64,000 nucleotides of DNA from Nitratireductor aquimarinus (GTDB lineage: Bacteria; Pseudomonadota; Alphaproteobacteria; Rhizobiales; Rhizobiaceae), in the NCBI RefSeq assembly GCF_046773475.1, contig NZ_CP177240.1, positions 248,001-312,000 of the forward strand, read 5' to 3'. The notes beneath the pieces were generated by a model. The model searched no databases, had not been told where the DNA came from, and saw only the letters and a program-made list of their open reading frames with translations. This document shows, piece after piece, positions 51,082-60,303 of this stretch (its first letter is position 1; the number at the start of each line of letters is the position of its first letter). Made by a program: the position numbers and the translations under genes.

Positions 51082-52268
51082 TGTTAACGGTCGATCTTCA
51101 GGGCGGGTTCGGCGAAAAGGGACGAACCAGTGTTGCGGTCAGCGATGGCAACACCCGGATCATGCTCGATGCCGGCATCAAGGTGGGTGCGACAGGGGAT
51201 GAATATTACCCTGTGCTCGCCCGCCCGGTCGGTGACATCGACGCCCTGTTCATCTCGCATGCCCATGAGGATCATATCGGCGCGCTGTGCCGCCTGATCC
51301 GCGAGGGCTATACCGGCCCGATCTACATGACTGCGGAGACCCGCACCGAGATGCCGGCAACGCTCGCCCAGTATGCGGACGCGGCAGAGCTGTGGGAGTT
51401 CATGCCGAAGGACGCGCAGATCCGGCTTTTCGAGCCGGGCGAGCGGCTTTCTGCCGGCGCGCTCGCGATTGAAACCGGCGCATCCGGCCATGTGGTCGGC
51501 GGGGTCTGGTTCTCGGTCGAAGGGCAGGGGCGGCGCGTGGTCTACTCAGCCGACATCGTGCCCGAAAGCGCTGTTTTCCCGATGCAGCCGCTTCCCTCCT
51601 GCGACCTTCTCATCCTCGACGCCTCCTATGGCGCAGATCCCATTCCCGGCACGGAACGCGCCCAGCGCATTGCCAAGTGGGTTGCAGACTATGCCGATGG
51701 CTGCCTTCTGCCGACACCGCTCTCCGGTCGTTCGCTGGAGCTGATCGCCGCCATCGATGTGCCGTTCGCCATCGAGGCCGGCATGCGCGAGGCGTTGTCT
51801 GCGCAGATCCATGCGCCCGGCGCCGTGCATGAAGACCGTGTTGACGTTCTTGCCAGACGGCTTGCCGCCGCACGCGACTGGAATGTGGGAGAGGCGCTGC
51901 CTGCATGCCCTCTGCTGGTCCATGACGGTATGGGTGTCGCCGGGCCTTCCCGTCCGGCGCTCGCCGCAGCAGAGCTTGCCGGCTATCCGATCCTGTTGAG
52001 CGGGCACCTGCCGAAAGGCTCGCCCGGCGCACGGCTCGTAGACCAGGGCGCAGCGGCCTGGATCCGCATGCCGACGCACCCCACGCTGCCCGAGAATGTT
52101 GCGTTATGGGAAGCCGCCGGACGTCCGGCGCTGATCGGCCATTCCTGTGATGCGGCCGCGCTCGACGCGCTTCATCAGCACATTCCCGCCCTTCTGACCG
52201 GCGCTCGCACCGGTGACACCTACCAGATCGACAAAGAGACGATATATGCGCATTCTGATTTCCAATGA
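51081..52268 (+). CDS. MBL-fold hydrolase related to beta-CASP RNases
   Basis: 395 residues. Metal motifs are intact: HAHEDH (60-65), His137 in GASGHVVG and Asp158 in VYSADI; a C-terminal IGHSCDAA segment stands where RNase J/CPSF proteins keep motif C. Resemblance is to the RNase J/CPSF-73 superfamily, but the protein is short and the beta-CASP insert is reduced. In this operon a phosphodiester or cyclic phosphate substrate delivered by the importer is likelier than bulk RNA; inference. Overlaps surE by 23 nt. Confidence 0.78.
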   Translation: MLTVDLQGGFGEKGRTSVAVSDGNTRIMLDAGIKVGATGDEYYPVLARPVGDIDALFISHAHEDHIGALCRLIREGYTGPIYMTAETRTEMPATLAQYADAAELWEFMPKDAQIRLFEPGERLSAGALAIETGASGHVVGGVWFSVEGQGRRVVYSADIVPESAVFPMQPLPSCDLLILDASYGADPIPGTERAQRIAKWVADYADGCLLPTPLSGRSLELIAAIDVPFAIEAGMREALSAQIHAPGAVHEDRVDVLARRLAAARDWNVGEALPACPLLVHDGMGVAGPSRPALAAAELAGYPILLSGHLPKGSPGARLVDQGAAAWIRMPTHPTLPENVALWEAAGRPALIGHSCDAAALDALHQHIPALLTGARTGDTYQIDKETIYAHSDFQ

Positions 52269-52998
52269 CGACGGCATCGAAGCTCCCGGCATTGCGCTGG
52301 CGGCCAAAGCGGCATCCCTTCTGACGGACGATGTCTGGGTGGTCGCGCCGGACGGCAAGCGCACGGCCGCCGGCCCGTCGCTCACGGTCGCGCGCCCGAT
52401 TACCATGCGCCGCCTCGGCGAGCGCCGTTTCTCCTGCTCGGGTACGCCAGCCGATTGCATCGTGACCTCCATGGGCTGGCTCTTCAACGATGGCAAGAAG
52501 CCCGATCTCGTTGTTGGCGGCGTCAATGACGGGCGCAATGTCGGTGAGGATCTCGCCTATTCCGGCACACTTGGCATCGCCCGTGAGGCGACCTTCTGGG
52601 GCATTCCCGCCATCGGTTTCTCCCGCGTGAAGGAGGCCAATGTGCGCGAAGGGGACGCCGCATGGCTGGCCCGCTTCATCGAACGTCTCTGGCAGACGCG
52701 CAGCGAGTGGGCCATGGAAGGCCATTGGCTCAGCGTCAATCTCCCGGCCGATCTGCCAGCCCCCATCGCCCAGCCGACCATCGGTCGCGACAAGATTGCG
52801 CGCAAGACCGAGATCGTTCGGGAAAATGGCGACGAGATCGAGCTGATCGTGCCACGCGGCCGCGCGCATTCAAGCCGCAAGGGCGATGAGAACAGCCTCA
52901 TCGCCGAAGGCTTCGCCACCATGAACCGGCTGAACTGGTTCGGCGAAACCCAGCTTGGCGGCGCGTTCATGGAAGGCCTGCGGGCCGCTACGAAGTAG
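52246..52998 (+). CDS. surE: 5'/3'-nucleotidase SurE
   Basis: 250 residues. Metal-site motifs: ILISNDDGIEAPGI (3-16), GPSLTV (near 45), GTPADC (near 67) and GGVNDGRNVGEDLAYSGTLGIA (about 89-110) present as in SurE. Dephosphorylates nucleoside monophosphates. SurE normally sits with pcm/rpoS-type genes; here it is embedded in an importer operon, suggesting a dedicated, paralogous function. Convergent with the toxin-like gene, overlapping its 3' end by 11 nt. Confidence 0.92.
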   Translation: MRILISNDDGIEAPGIALAAKAASLLTDDVWVVAPDGKRTAAGPSLTVARPITMRRLGERRFSCSGTPADCIVTSMGWLFNDGKKPDLVVGGVNDGRNVGEDLAYSGTLGIAREATFWGIPAIGFSRVKEANVREGDAAWLARFIERLWQTRSEWAMEGHWLSVNLPADLPAPIAQPTIGRDKIARKTEIVRENGDEIELIVPRGRAHSSRKGDENSLIAEGFATMNRLNWFGETQLGGAFMEGLRAATK

Positions 52999-55375
52999 AG
53001 CCCGTCGCGACGGGTGCTGTTTCACCCCCTTCCGGATCCGGCAGCGCATCGATCCATTCGCGGATGCGCTGCCAGTTTTGCCGTGACGGGCTGACGGGCT
53101 CGATCTCGCCGTCCTTCAGGTCAATCGCTTCGAGCGGATCGATACCGTATGGAATATTCGATGACTGTGCCGGCAACGGCCCGTCATGAAGCCTGAGACG
53201 CCCTTTTGAATAATCGGAAAACACCTGCAGCGGCACGCCATAACTGGTGTTTATGTTCGGTGAAGCGACGATGTCCGCAATCATCTTCCGCACCTTCGGA
53301 TCGGTCGAGTCGAGCAGGTAGACATTCTTTGCCAGCGGCGGGCGAAAATGCACTTCATCAAAGTGTTCGATGTCTTCACCGCCGCCATCAAGATTGGCCG
53401 CGACGCGGCCGTCTTCAGTCACGATTGCGTATTGATAAAGGGGGTTGCGCGACCACCTGTCCCTGCGCCACGCGGCCAGAACATTGTCGCTGCCGATCAG
53501 GGAACCGCTGCCGATCGTCGCCGGCTCATTCAGCATGTTAGAAATTGCGTTGAACTCGTATGAAGGGCGAAACACACCGGCGTTCAGCAGCTGTTCCGGG
53601 CGGAAATCATCCACCCGATAGACAAGATGGTGATTACCAAATCGCCCCGTCCCATCCGGCTCACGCCCAAGATCCTCGAATTTGTGACGCAGGGCGTCAA
53701 CGCGTTCCTTCATTCGCTCAACCACGTCGTTCATTGCATCGTAGGCAATGTCTTCCGGTAGCTCAGACAGGACGTAGCCCATGCTGTTCATCGTCATCTG
53801 CGCCCGGCGGCTGAGCGCTCCCCGATAAGGAGGACGATCAACAATGGGTTGCTCTGTGCCTGTCGCCAGATGTGGCGGCTCCGCCACTGGAGACAAATCG
53901 CCTGTTCGCTCTGCAATCGACCGTGCGCCGGCGCTCAACGCGCCACCAATCAGTATGGCGCTTCCCGTGAGTATGGCAGACTGACTTGCTGCGCTGCGCT
54001 CTTCATAGGTGTCGCCGGTCACAGCCCGGTTGGTCTCCAGCGCCAGCTCGCTGCCGAGATTGCCCACCAGAAAGGCGCCCTCCAGGCCCGGCACAAGCAT
54101 CGTGACGGGCCAGAACACATCGTTGAATGTCTGTATTTGCTCCAGCCATCGGTCGCGCGACACTTCGCTGTCAGACTTGATCAGCGTGTCGGCATCGCTG
54201 TTGCTGCGCGCGCGCATATTGTTTGCAAGCACATGGAAGACATCACCGGAGACCCGAAAGTTCCGCGTGTTTATGCCTGTCTGCCAAGCGCCCGTTCCCA
54301 GCTTCTTGAGAGCGTTTCTGACACCCGTATACCAGACCCCGTCCTGGCGACAGTAGAGCGAGAAATGCCGTTCCAGCATTTTCCGGCCCTTCCTTGAGGA
54401 GGCCTGCAGCCTGATCCATTCTTTCAGCGCATCCTCGCTCTGGAATTCATGCAGGGCTTTCTTTTCACCCGGCAAATAGAGAATGGTGCGCCCACTCTTG
54501 TCGCTGAGCAGCAGAATATCGCTTGAGGCGTAGCCGTTTATGTCAAGACGGCGAACAATCGTGTCTTCGACGGGGACGGCGCTCTTGCCGAGGCCAGAGA
54601 GAGAAATCCCGCTTTGTGGGTCGGCGAGGTCGACCGAGACACTTCGGGCGAGAGCGTGCCCTTCGAGCGAGAGAAGCATCTCTTCCTTCGCCCTTGCGAC
54701 TTCTGCCAGAAACTGTGCTTCTACGAGAATGCGCACATCCTGGAAATGGTCCTTCCAGAAGTCGCGGAGCCGATCCTGCACTCTGGTCTGAAAATCTTCC
54801 GCCCATATCGCGTCCCGAAGTGCAGCGACCGAGAGTGGAAACTCGTTTGGCGCTCCGTAGAATGCCTCGCCTTTGCCCGCTCTGTAGACGCCGGCATTGA
54901 GCTGGAGATCGGATGGCAGCATCTCCTGCATCGTCGCGCCAAAGTTTCTCAGAAGAAGCTGGGTGAGCGATATCGAGGTCTTCGGACTGTCTGCATGTTC
55001 CCAGCCCGTGAAGCTCGTTCGCGAGGATTGCGCCGCAGAGAATGTGTTCAGGTAGAGGTGATCCGGGTCGACCGTCTTGCCCGTGAGGCGCTTGACGATT
55101 GCGCTCATTGCCTCGCGCGCCATCGCCTTGATGTCCGGCATGTCTTTCCGGGTGCGCGCGGCAGTCTTGTTGATTGCCCTGTAGGTTTGGTTCGTGACCA
55201 GCGTCGACAGTGAGGTCGACAGGCCAGTTCCACGAATTGTCGACACGGTCGGAGTTTCGATGCGCCGTTTGGGTTGAGAATGGGACGGGCGCGTGGGGGG
55301 CGGCGCTTTTTTGGGAGGGATGTCAGCGTTGATGATGACGGGAGCACGAGCTCCGGAAACACGGTAGGTCGTCAT
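52988..55375 (-). CDS. Large DUF6543 protein with C-terminal ADP-ribosyltransferase-like domain (putative toxin/effector)
   Basis: 795 residues from ATG 55375 (a TTG at 55411 would add 12). Proline-rich N-terminus (10-45), then a DUF6543 (dermonecrotic toxin-associated) region at about 75-390 with VDPDHLYLNTF, DFWKDHFQDVRILVEAQF, and INGYASSDILLL...TILYLPGEKKALHEF. A hydrophobic Gly/Ala segment lies near 475. The C-terminal part has LVYRVDDFRPEQLLNAGVF (Arg587), GSGSLIGS (622-629) and Glu667/670/674 in GGGEDIEHFDEVHFRPPL, the R-S-E order of pertussis/heat-labile toxin ARTs. No signal peptide. The flanking DNA is AT-rich, suggesting acquisition by transfer. No immunity gene is recognised. Confidence 0.75.
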   Translation of the reverse strand: MTTYRVSGARAPVIINADIPPKKAPPPTRPSHSQPKRRIETPTVSTIRGTGLSTSLSTLVTNQTYRAINKTAARTRKDMPDIKAMAREAMSAIVKRLTGKTVDPDHLYLNTFSAAQSSRTSFTGWEHADSPKTSISLTQLLLRNFGATMQEMLPSDLQLNAGVYRAGKGEAFYGAPNEFPLSVAALRDAIWAEDFQTRVQDRLRDFWKDHFQDVRILVEAQFLAEVARAKEEMLLSLEGHALARSVSVDLADPQSGISLSGLGKSAVPVEDTIVRRLDINGYASSDILLLSDKSGRTILYLPGEKKALHEFQSEDALKEWIRLQASSRKGRKMLERHFSLYCRQDGVWYTGVRNALKKLGTGAWQTGINTRNFRVSGDVFHVLANNMRARSNSDADTLIKSDSEVSRDRWLEQIQTFNDVFWPVTMLVPGLEGAFLVGNLGSELALETNRAVTGDTYEERSAASQSAILTGSAILIGGALSAGARSIAERTGDLSPVAEPPHLATGTEQPIVDRPPYRGALSRRAQMTMNSMGYVLSELPEDIAYDAMNDVVERMKERVDALRHKFEDLGREPDGTGRFGNHHLVYRVDDFRPEQLLNAGVFRPSYEFNAISNMLNEPATIGSGSLIGSDNVLAAWRRDRWSRNPLYQYAIVTEDGRVAANLDGGGEDIEHFDEVHFRPPLAKNVYLLDSTDPKVRKMIADIVASPNINTSYGVPLQVFSDYSKGRLRLHDGPLPAQSSNIPYGIDPLEAIDLKDGEIEPVSPSRQNWQRIREWIDALPDPEGGETAPVATGSTS

Positions 55376-55566
55376 TGTCACTCTTGTCTTGGGTGCAACC
55401 ACAGAAGACAAGATGACCTGCTTATCAAATCAAACCATTGCCTTCATCTTATATGCTCCAATACTATTCTGCATAATATCATTTTATCATCTCTCCGTTT
55501 TCGAGATCTATATTCATTTATATTAGACTGATCAACGGGTGAACCCCAATCAAGTGGAGTAAAGAT
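55376..55566. other. AT-rich spacer upstream of the toxin-like gene
   Basis: Markedly lower GC than the window average, with no reading frame of note. It should hold the promoter of the toxin-like gene and the 3' end region of the Na/Pi gene. No clear terminator was identified. Confidence 0.6.
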
Positions 55567-57237
55567 TCAGTCCGGCTTCAGCCGCGAACCGCTCAGAAGA
55601 CCGCGCTCTTCGAGCACGGGATAGGCAAATGTCGCGAGAAGCGAGTTGATCTGCTTGAGATCGCGGATCGTGTCGAGGTGGATCGAACTGGTCTCCACAC
55701 TCTGCTCCGTTCCCTGGCGCAGACGCTCGAAATGGCGCTGGCTCGTTTCCTTTTCCACGTCGCGAAGCCGGTCCTTTTCCATGACCAGTTCGCGCGCGGT
55801 CTCCGTGTCCTGTGTCACGAGCAGATTGAACGCAAGCCGCGCATTGGCCAGAACCGAAGCATGGAAACTGGCAAGCTCGCGCCAGCCTTCCTCGGTGAAT
55901 TCCACACCACGCTCCATCTTCTTCTCGACATGCGCAAGCATGTTGCGAACGATGATGTCGCCGACCTGCTCCAGCTTCACGCAGACACCGAGCAGTTCCT
56001 GACAACGGCGGGAATCCTCCTCCGTCATGTCCTGTCGCGTGATGCGCGCCAGATACAGTTTGATGGCGGCATGACGCCGGTCAACCGTGTCGTCAACGGC
56101 GGCAAGCGCATCGATGGATTTGCGGTCGGCCTTTTCATAAAGCTCCAGAATGCGGCACAGCATGAACTCGACGGTCTCGCACATGCGCACCGTTTCGCGT
56201 GTCACATTGGCAAGCGCCTGATGCGGGTTGTCGAGCGCGGAGGCGTCCAGCGCGCTGGCTTCCGCCAGAAGAGGTTCCTCTTCCTTGTCCTTCTCCGGTG
56301 GAGACTGCAGCGCGACGATCGCCTCGGTCGCCTTCAGGATCAGCCGCGAGAGCGGAATGCCGGCAATCAGGATCAGAACGTTGAAGGCGATATGGGCGTG
56401 GATGATGCGATCTGCGGGATCGCTCCCCAGCTGCTCCAGCGTGGGCGCGAAGACAATGAAGGCCACCAGCAGAACGACCGAACCCAACCCGCGCATCAGA
56501 AGGTTGCCAAGAGGCACCACGCGATAGGCCGGCGGCGAACTGCGAGTGAGCATGGGGGCGATGAACGAGCTGCCCAGATTGACGCCCAGAACCATCACGA
56601 TGCCCAGCTCCGGTGAGACGATGCCACGCGCCGCAAATGTCGTCAGCAGCAGAACAGCCGCGATGCTCGAATGGAAAAGATAGGTCACCACGGCTGCAAG
56701 CAGGAAGGCCGTGATCGGATCGCTGGAAAGATAGCCGACAATGATCGGCACGATGGTGCTCTGCCGCAGGGGTTCGGATGCCTCGCCCATCATTTCAAGC
56801 GAAAGGATGAGCAGTCCGACACCAACCAGTATGCGCCCGAACTGCCGCCACTGCCGGCGCTCTGTCGCGAGAAAAATGCTTGTGCCGAACAGAAGGCACA
56901 GCGGCACGAGCAGCGTCAGGTCGAAACTCAGGATCTTGACGACAAGTGCAGACCCCACTTCCGCACCGCGCACGGCAAGAATGCCGGAAAGGCCGGTAAC
57001 AATGCCGAGCCCGGCAAAGGAGCCGACAAGCAGCGTAACGGCGGTCGAGCTCTGCAGGGCGATGGAAAGCAGAAGGCCGGTCAGCGCCGCCAGAACCGGG
57101 TTTCCCAGCGTCTGCCGCAGACGCTGGCGCAACACATTGCCATAGGCGCGCTCGACGCCCGTGCGCACCATGCGTGTTGCCCACAGGAGCAGGGCCACTG
57201 CGCCAGCCATGTGCAGAAAGAAGACGGAACCGCTCAT
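55567..57237 (-). CDS. Na+/phosphate cotransporter family protein with PhoU-like tail
   Basis: 556 residues. NptA-type membrane part (about 1-310) with inverted repeats carrying ALQSSTAVTLLVGSFAGLG (near 61) and FHSSIAAVLLLTTFA (near 182); the first Gln of the second QSS motif is His here. A cytoplasmic PhoU-like helical domain follows (about 340-540). Likely sodium-coupled phosphate transport or efflux. Normal GC content, unlike the DNA on both sides of it. Confidence 0.9.
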   Translation of the reverse strand: MSGSVFFLHMAGAVALLLWATRMVRTGVERAYGNVLRQRLRQTLGNPVLAALTGLLLSIALQSSTAVTLLVGSFAGLGIVTGLSGILAVRGAEVGSALVVKILSFDLTLLVPLCLLFGTSIFLATERRQWRQFGRILVGVGLLILSLEMMGEASEPLRQSTIVPIIVGYLSSDPITAFLLAAVVTYLFHSSIAAVLLLTTFAARGIVSPELGIVMVLGVNLGSSFIAPMLTRSSPPAYRVVPLGNLLMRGLGSVVLLVAFIVFAPTLEQLGSDPADRIIHAHIAFNVLILIAGIPLSRLILKATEAIVALQSPPEKDKEEEPLLAEASALDASALDNPHQALANVTRETVRMCETVEFMLCRILELYEKADRKSIDALAAVDDTVDRRHAAIKLYLARITRQDMTEEDSRRCQELLGVCVKLEQVGDIIVRNMLAHVEKKMERGVEFTEEGWRELASFHASVLANARLAFNLLVTQDTETARELVMEKDRLRDVEKETSQRHFERLRQGTEQSVETSSIHLDTIRDLKQINSLLATFAYPVLEERGLLSGSRLKPD

Positions 57238-57589
57238 ATCACCTCAATTAAGCCCTGCAGAAAGCGGACCTGATCATATTTAAAGCCTGTCTTTGATGCC
57301 ATCGATGAGGCCATTCAGAGGCGCGTGTTCGATGGATGCGGAGCAGCTTTGATACCCATATGTTACATTTGATATTTTTAAATAGCAAATGTTCAAAATC
57401 GCGCCAATATGCAAGCCAAGGTTCGGAGTTCTGAAGTCGTCCAGAAACCCTGGTTGACGAAGCGCTCATTTAAAAAATAATAAAAAGGAAGATTAGTTTT
57501 TATATCTGCTATATTATAAATAATATTAAATAAATAGCCCTGTTATAAATGCCCATAAATTATTATTTACATCGATAGAATCTCCTTTA
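57238..57589. other. AT-rich region without intact genes
   Basis: Roughly 350 nt of strongly AT-rich sequence between the Na/Pi gene and a GC-rich fragment. Reading frames are short and interrupted. It should include the Na/Pi promoter on the minus strand; I see no tRNA, repeat or insertion sequence end. Confidence 0.55.
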
Positions 57590-57775
57590 AGCTTTGGCAG
57601 CAGCGGAACGCCGGAACGTGACGTCGCCACGAGCGCCATTGCGGCCGGTGGTCTTGGCCTGGCCGTTGGAAGCCCCATCGGAGCTGCGGTAGGCGCCGCC
57701 AATGGCACGGCCGCTGGCGCTGCTCTCAGCGCCGTGGCCGGCGGTGCGAGCGGGGCCATTATCGCTCAGGTGTAA
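57530..57775 (+). pseudogene. Startless glycine-zipper (bacteriocin-like) fragment
   Basis: The frame is open from 57530 to TAA 57773-57775 (81 codons) with no ATG, GTG or TTG usable as a start. From 57590 it encodes a Gly/Ala-rich stretch with repeated GxxxG-type spacing (IAAGGLGLAVGSPIGAAVGA, then GGASGAIIAQV at the end), the pattern of glycine-zipper membrane peptides and some bacteriocins. The GC switches sharply at about 57595. Probably the 3' remnant of a gene truncated by recombination; a non-canonical start cannot be excluded. Confidence 0.4.
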
Positions 57776-57833
57776 GCCGACAACATTGTCGCATTGTTGC
57801 CGGGTGCCGGCCGTTGGGCCGGCATCTCCCTGT

Positions 57834-58637
57834 CTACATGATCCGCTTGCGCAGCCAGGCTGAAACAACCTCACCCAGAACCACCAGCGCCAGAATGGCG
57901 AGGAGAACGGTGGCCGCTTCCTGCCAGTTGAACGTGTCAATGGCGCTTTGCAGGATGAGACCGATACCGCCCGCGCCGACAAGGCCGAGCACCGTCGATT
58001 CCCGCAGATTGATGTCCCAGCGCAGGATCGCCACGGCCCAGAAGGTGGGCATGACCTGCGGCACGATTGCGTAGAGAATGACCTTGAGGCGCGATGCGCC
58101 GGTCGCTTCCAGCGCTTCCACCGGTCGCCGGTCGATCTCCTCGATGGCTTCGCCAAGAAGCTTGCCGATGAAGCCGATGGAGCGGAACATGATGGCGATG
58201 ATGCCCGCCACGATGCCGGGACCGAAAATCGCCACGAACAGCAGCGCCCAGATGATCGTGTTCACCGAACGACTGGAGACCAGAATGAGACGGCCAAGCC
58301 AGAGCGTCGCCGCATTGGGCGTCGTGTTCTGCGCCGAGATGTAGGCGACGGGCAGGGAGACGAACACGGCGATTGCCGTGGCGATGGTGGCGATATTCAC
58401 CGTCTCCAGCAGCACCCACAATATGTTCGGCAGGTTCGTCACATCCGGCGGCACCATGCGGCTGAACAGATCGCCCATCTGCTGCGGCGCGTCGAACACC
58501 CAGGGCCAGATCACATCAATGCTGGTCAGGGCCCAGACAATGGTGATCACGGCAAGAAGGAAGATTGCGTAGCGCTGCAACCGCTCACGCGGGGTATAGC
58601 GCGCCCACTCTTCCGGGGTCGTGTCCATGCTCACCAT
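57834..58637 (-). CDS. phnE: Phosphonate-type ABC transporter permease (PhnE, second copy)
   Basis: 267 residues, about six helices. PhnE pattern: LWVLLETVNIATIATAIAVF, the EAA-type loop EIDRRPVEALEATGASRLKV (near 165) and RESTVLGLVGAGGIGLILQSA (about 215-235). Last gene of the importer operon; heterodimer partner of the next permease. Overlaps it by 7 nt. Confidence 0.9.
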   Translation of the reverse strand: MVSMDTTPEEWARYTPRERLQRYAIFLLAVITIVWALTSIDVIWPWVFDAPQQMGDLFSRMVPPDVTNLPNILWVLLETVNIATIATAIAVFVSLPVAYISAQNTTPNAATLWLGRLILVSSRSVNTIIWALLFVAIFGPGIVAGIIAIMFRSIGFIGKLLGEAIEEIDRRPVEALEATGASRLKVILYAIVPQVMPTFWAVAILRWDINLRESTVLGLVGAGGIGLILQSAIDTFNWQEAATVLLAILALVVLGEVVSAWLRKRIM

Positions 58638-59437
58638 ATCCGTTTCCTGATCTGGCCGCTGATCGCCTCGCTCACCAGAATAACGGCGACGATGACGATG
58701 GTGATGGCCAATGCGAAGTCATAATCATAGCGCCCGAAGGCGTTTGCGAGCGTCGAGCCGATGCCACCGGCGCCCACAATGCCAACCACTGCCGAAGCGC
58801 GCAGATTGCTGTCGAGCTGATAGATGCTGAGGCCGATCTGACGCGGCATGATCTGCGGAAAAACCGCGTAGATCAGCGTCGGAAAATAGCCCGCACCCAC
58901 GGCGCGCATGGCTTCCACCTGACCCCAGTCGATCTCCTCGATGCGCTCGGCCAGCATCTTGGCGACAAAGCCAATCGAATAGACGATCAGCGTCAAAACG
59001 CCCGCGAACGGACCAAAGCCGACCGCCTTCACGAAGATGATTGCCACGATGACCGGATGGAAGCTGCGCGCCACGATGATGAGGCCGCGTCCAAGAAGAA
59101 AGATCGGGCGCGGCGCGAGGTTCCTGGCGGCCATGAAGGCGATGGGGATGGAGAGCAGAACACCACCCACCGTTGCCAGAATGGCAATCTTCAGGCTTTC
59201 AAGAAAACCGTCGATGAGAAGCCCGCTGCGCTCGAAGCTTGGCGGAAACGCGCCATTGAAGATGCGCGCGGCGCGCGTCATGCCCTGTGCTACGCGGTTC
59301 CAGTCTATCGGCAGCATGAACACTGCCCAGCCGATATAGAGCGCCACCGCGATGAGCAGCCCATAACGCAGCACGGGATTGGCGATCATCGGCGGTTTGC
59401 GCCAGGTGTCCGGCACGGAAGAGGTTGTGGTGCTCAT
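58631..59437 (-). CDS. phnE: Phosphonate-type ABC transporter permease (PhnE, first copy)
   Basis: 268 residues, same family as its neighbour: LLSIPIAFMAARNLAPRPIFLLGRG split near 85-110, EIDWGQVEAMRAVGAGYFPT (near 165) and RASAVVGIVGAGGIGSTLANA (about 215-235). The two permeases differ enough to be old paralogues. ATGA overlap with phnC. Confidence 0.9.
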   Translation of the reverse strand: MSTTTSSVPDTWRKPPMIANPVLRYGLLIAVALYIGWAVFMLPIDWNRVAQGMTRAARIFNGAFPPSFERSGLLIDGFLESLKIAILATVGGVLLSIPIAFMAARNLAPRPIFLLGRGLIIVARSFHPVIVAIIFVKAVGFGPFAGVLTLIVYSIGFVAKMLAERIEEIDWGQVEAMRAVGAGYFPTLIYAVFPQIMPRQIGLSIYQLDSNLRASAVVGIVGAGGIGSTLANAFGRYDYDFALAITIVIVAVILVSEAISGQIRKRIW

Positions 59438-60228
59438 GCCTTCTGAGCCCTCAGCGGCGTGACATTGTCCATCTCGCCGCGCTCTTCAGCCGGCACACCG
59501 GCATAAATTTCGTCCATGGCCGCCTTGTCGAGCGCGTCGGGCTCGGCATCGAAAATGATGCGGCCATAACGCATGCCGACGATGCGGTCGGTGTATTGCT
59601 TGGCTTCCGCCACATTGTGAATGTTGATCAGAACCGGCAGCGAGAATTCGCGCGAGAGCGCCCGCAGCAATTCCATGATCTGCTCGGACGTCTTCGGATC
59701 GAGCGAAGCCGTCGGCTCGTCGGCAAGCAGGATTTCCGGTTCCTGCATCAGCGCCCGCACAACGCCGACGCGCTGGCGTTCACCGCCGGAGAGTTCGTCC
59801 GCCCGCTTGTTGGCGTAATGGGCGATGCCCACGCGCTCCATCAGTTCGTAGGCGCGGCGGATATCTTCTTTTGGATACCGCCGGAAGGCTGCACGCCACA
59901 GCGGCAGATAACCGAGCCGGCCCGACTGCACATTCTCCATCACGGTCAGCCGGTCCACCAGATTGAAGCCCTGGAAGATCATGCCGATGCGCCGGCGTGC
60001 CGCGCGCAGCTTCGCGCCCTTGAGGTCGGTCAGCATCAGGCCATTGAGCTCGATCGTGCCGGAGCTCGGCTCCACAAGCCGGTTGATGCAGCGCAACAGC
60101 GTGCTCTTGCCCGCGCCGGAAGCGCCGATGATGGAGACGACGCTTTCGCCTGGCACCTCCAGGTCCAGCCCTTTGAGAACCGGCGCGCCATTGCCATAGC
60201 GCTTCACCAGCTGCGAAATTTTCAGCAT
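59434..60228 (-). CDS. phnC: Phosphonate-type ABC transporter ATPase
   Basis: 264 residues: Walker A GASGAGKST near 36, signature LSGGERQRVGVVRALM near 151, Walker B ILLADEPTASLDP, and the PhnC-typical RRIGMIFQGFNLVDRLTVMENV segment. GGAG precedes the ATG at 60228. A U-tract hairpin lies between it and phnD. Confidence 0.92.
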   Translation of the reverse strand: MLKISQLVKRYGNGAPVLKGLDLEVPGESVVSIIGASGAGKSTLLRCINRLVEPSSGTIELNGLMLTDLKGAKLRAARRRIGMIFQGFNLVDRLTVMENVQSGRLGYLPLWRAAFRRYPKEDIRRAYELMERVGIAHYANKRADELSGGERQRVGVVRALMQEPEILLADEPTASLDPKTSEQIMELLRALSREFSLPVLINIHNVAEAKQYTDRIVGMRYGRIIFDAEPDALDKAAMDEIYAGVPAEERGEMDNVTPLRAQKA

Positions 60229-60254
60229 GCATCAACTCCGAAAACAGATGAGTG

Positions 60255-60296
60255 AAAAAAGCGGGCGGAGACCAAGCCCCGGGGTCTCACGCCCGC
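60255..60296 (-). terminator. Attenuating terminator between phnD and phnC
   Basis: On the minus strand a stem of GCGGGCG plus GAGACC with one bulge (60261-60273 with 60282-60296) is followed by TTTTTT (60260-60255). A true intrinsic terminator inside the operon implies the permease and ATPase are made at lower level than the binding protein. Confidence 0.75.
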
Positions 60297-60303
60297 AGTA
60301 ACG

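Noticed and set aside
57526..57759. Minus-strand Pro/Ala-rich 77-codon frame
   Set aside because: It is antisense to the glycine-zipper fragment and its composition follows from that; no ribosome site.
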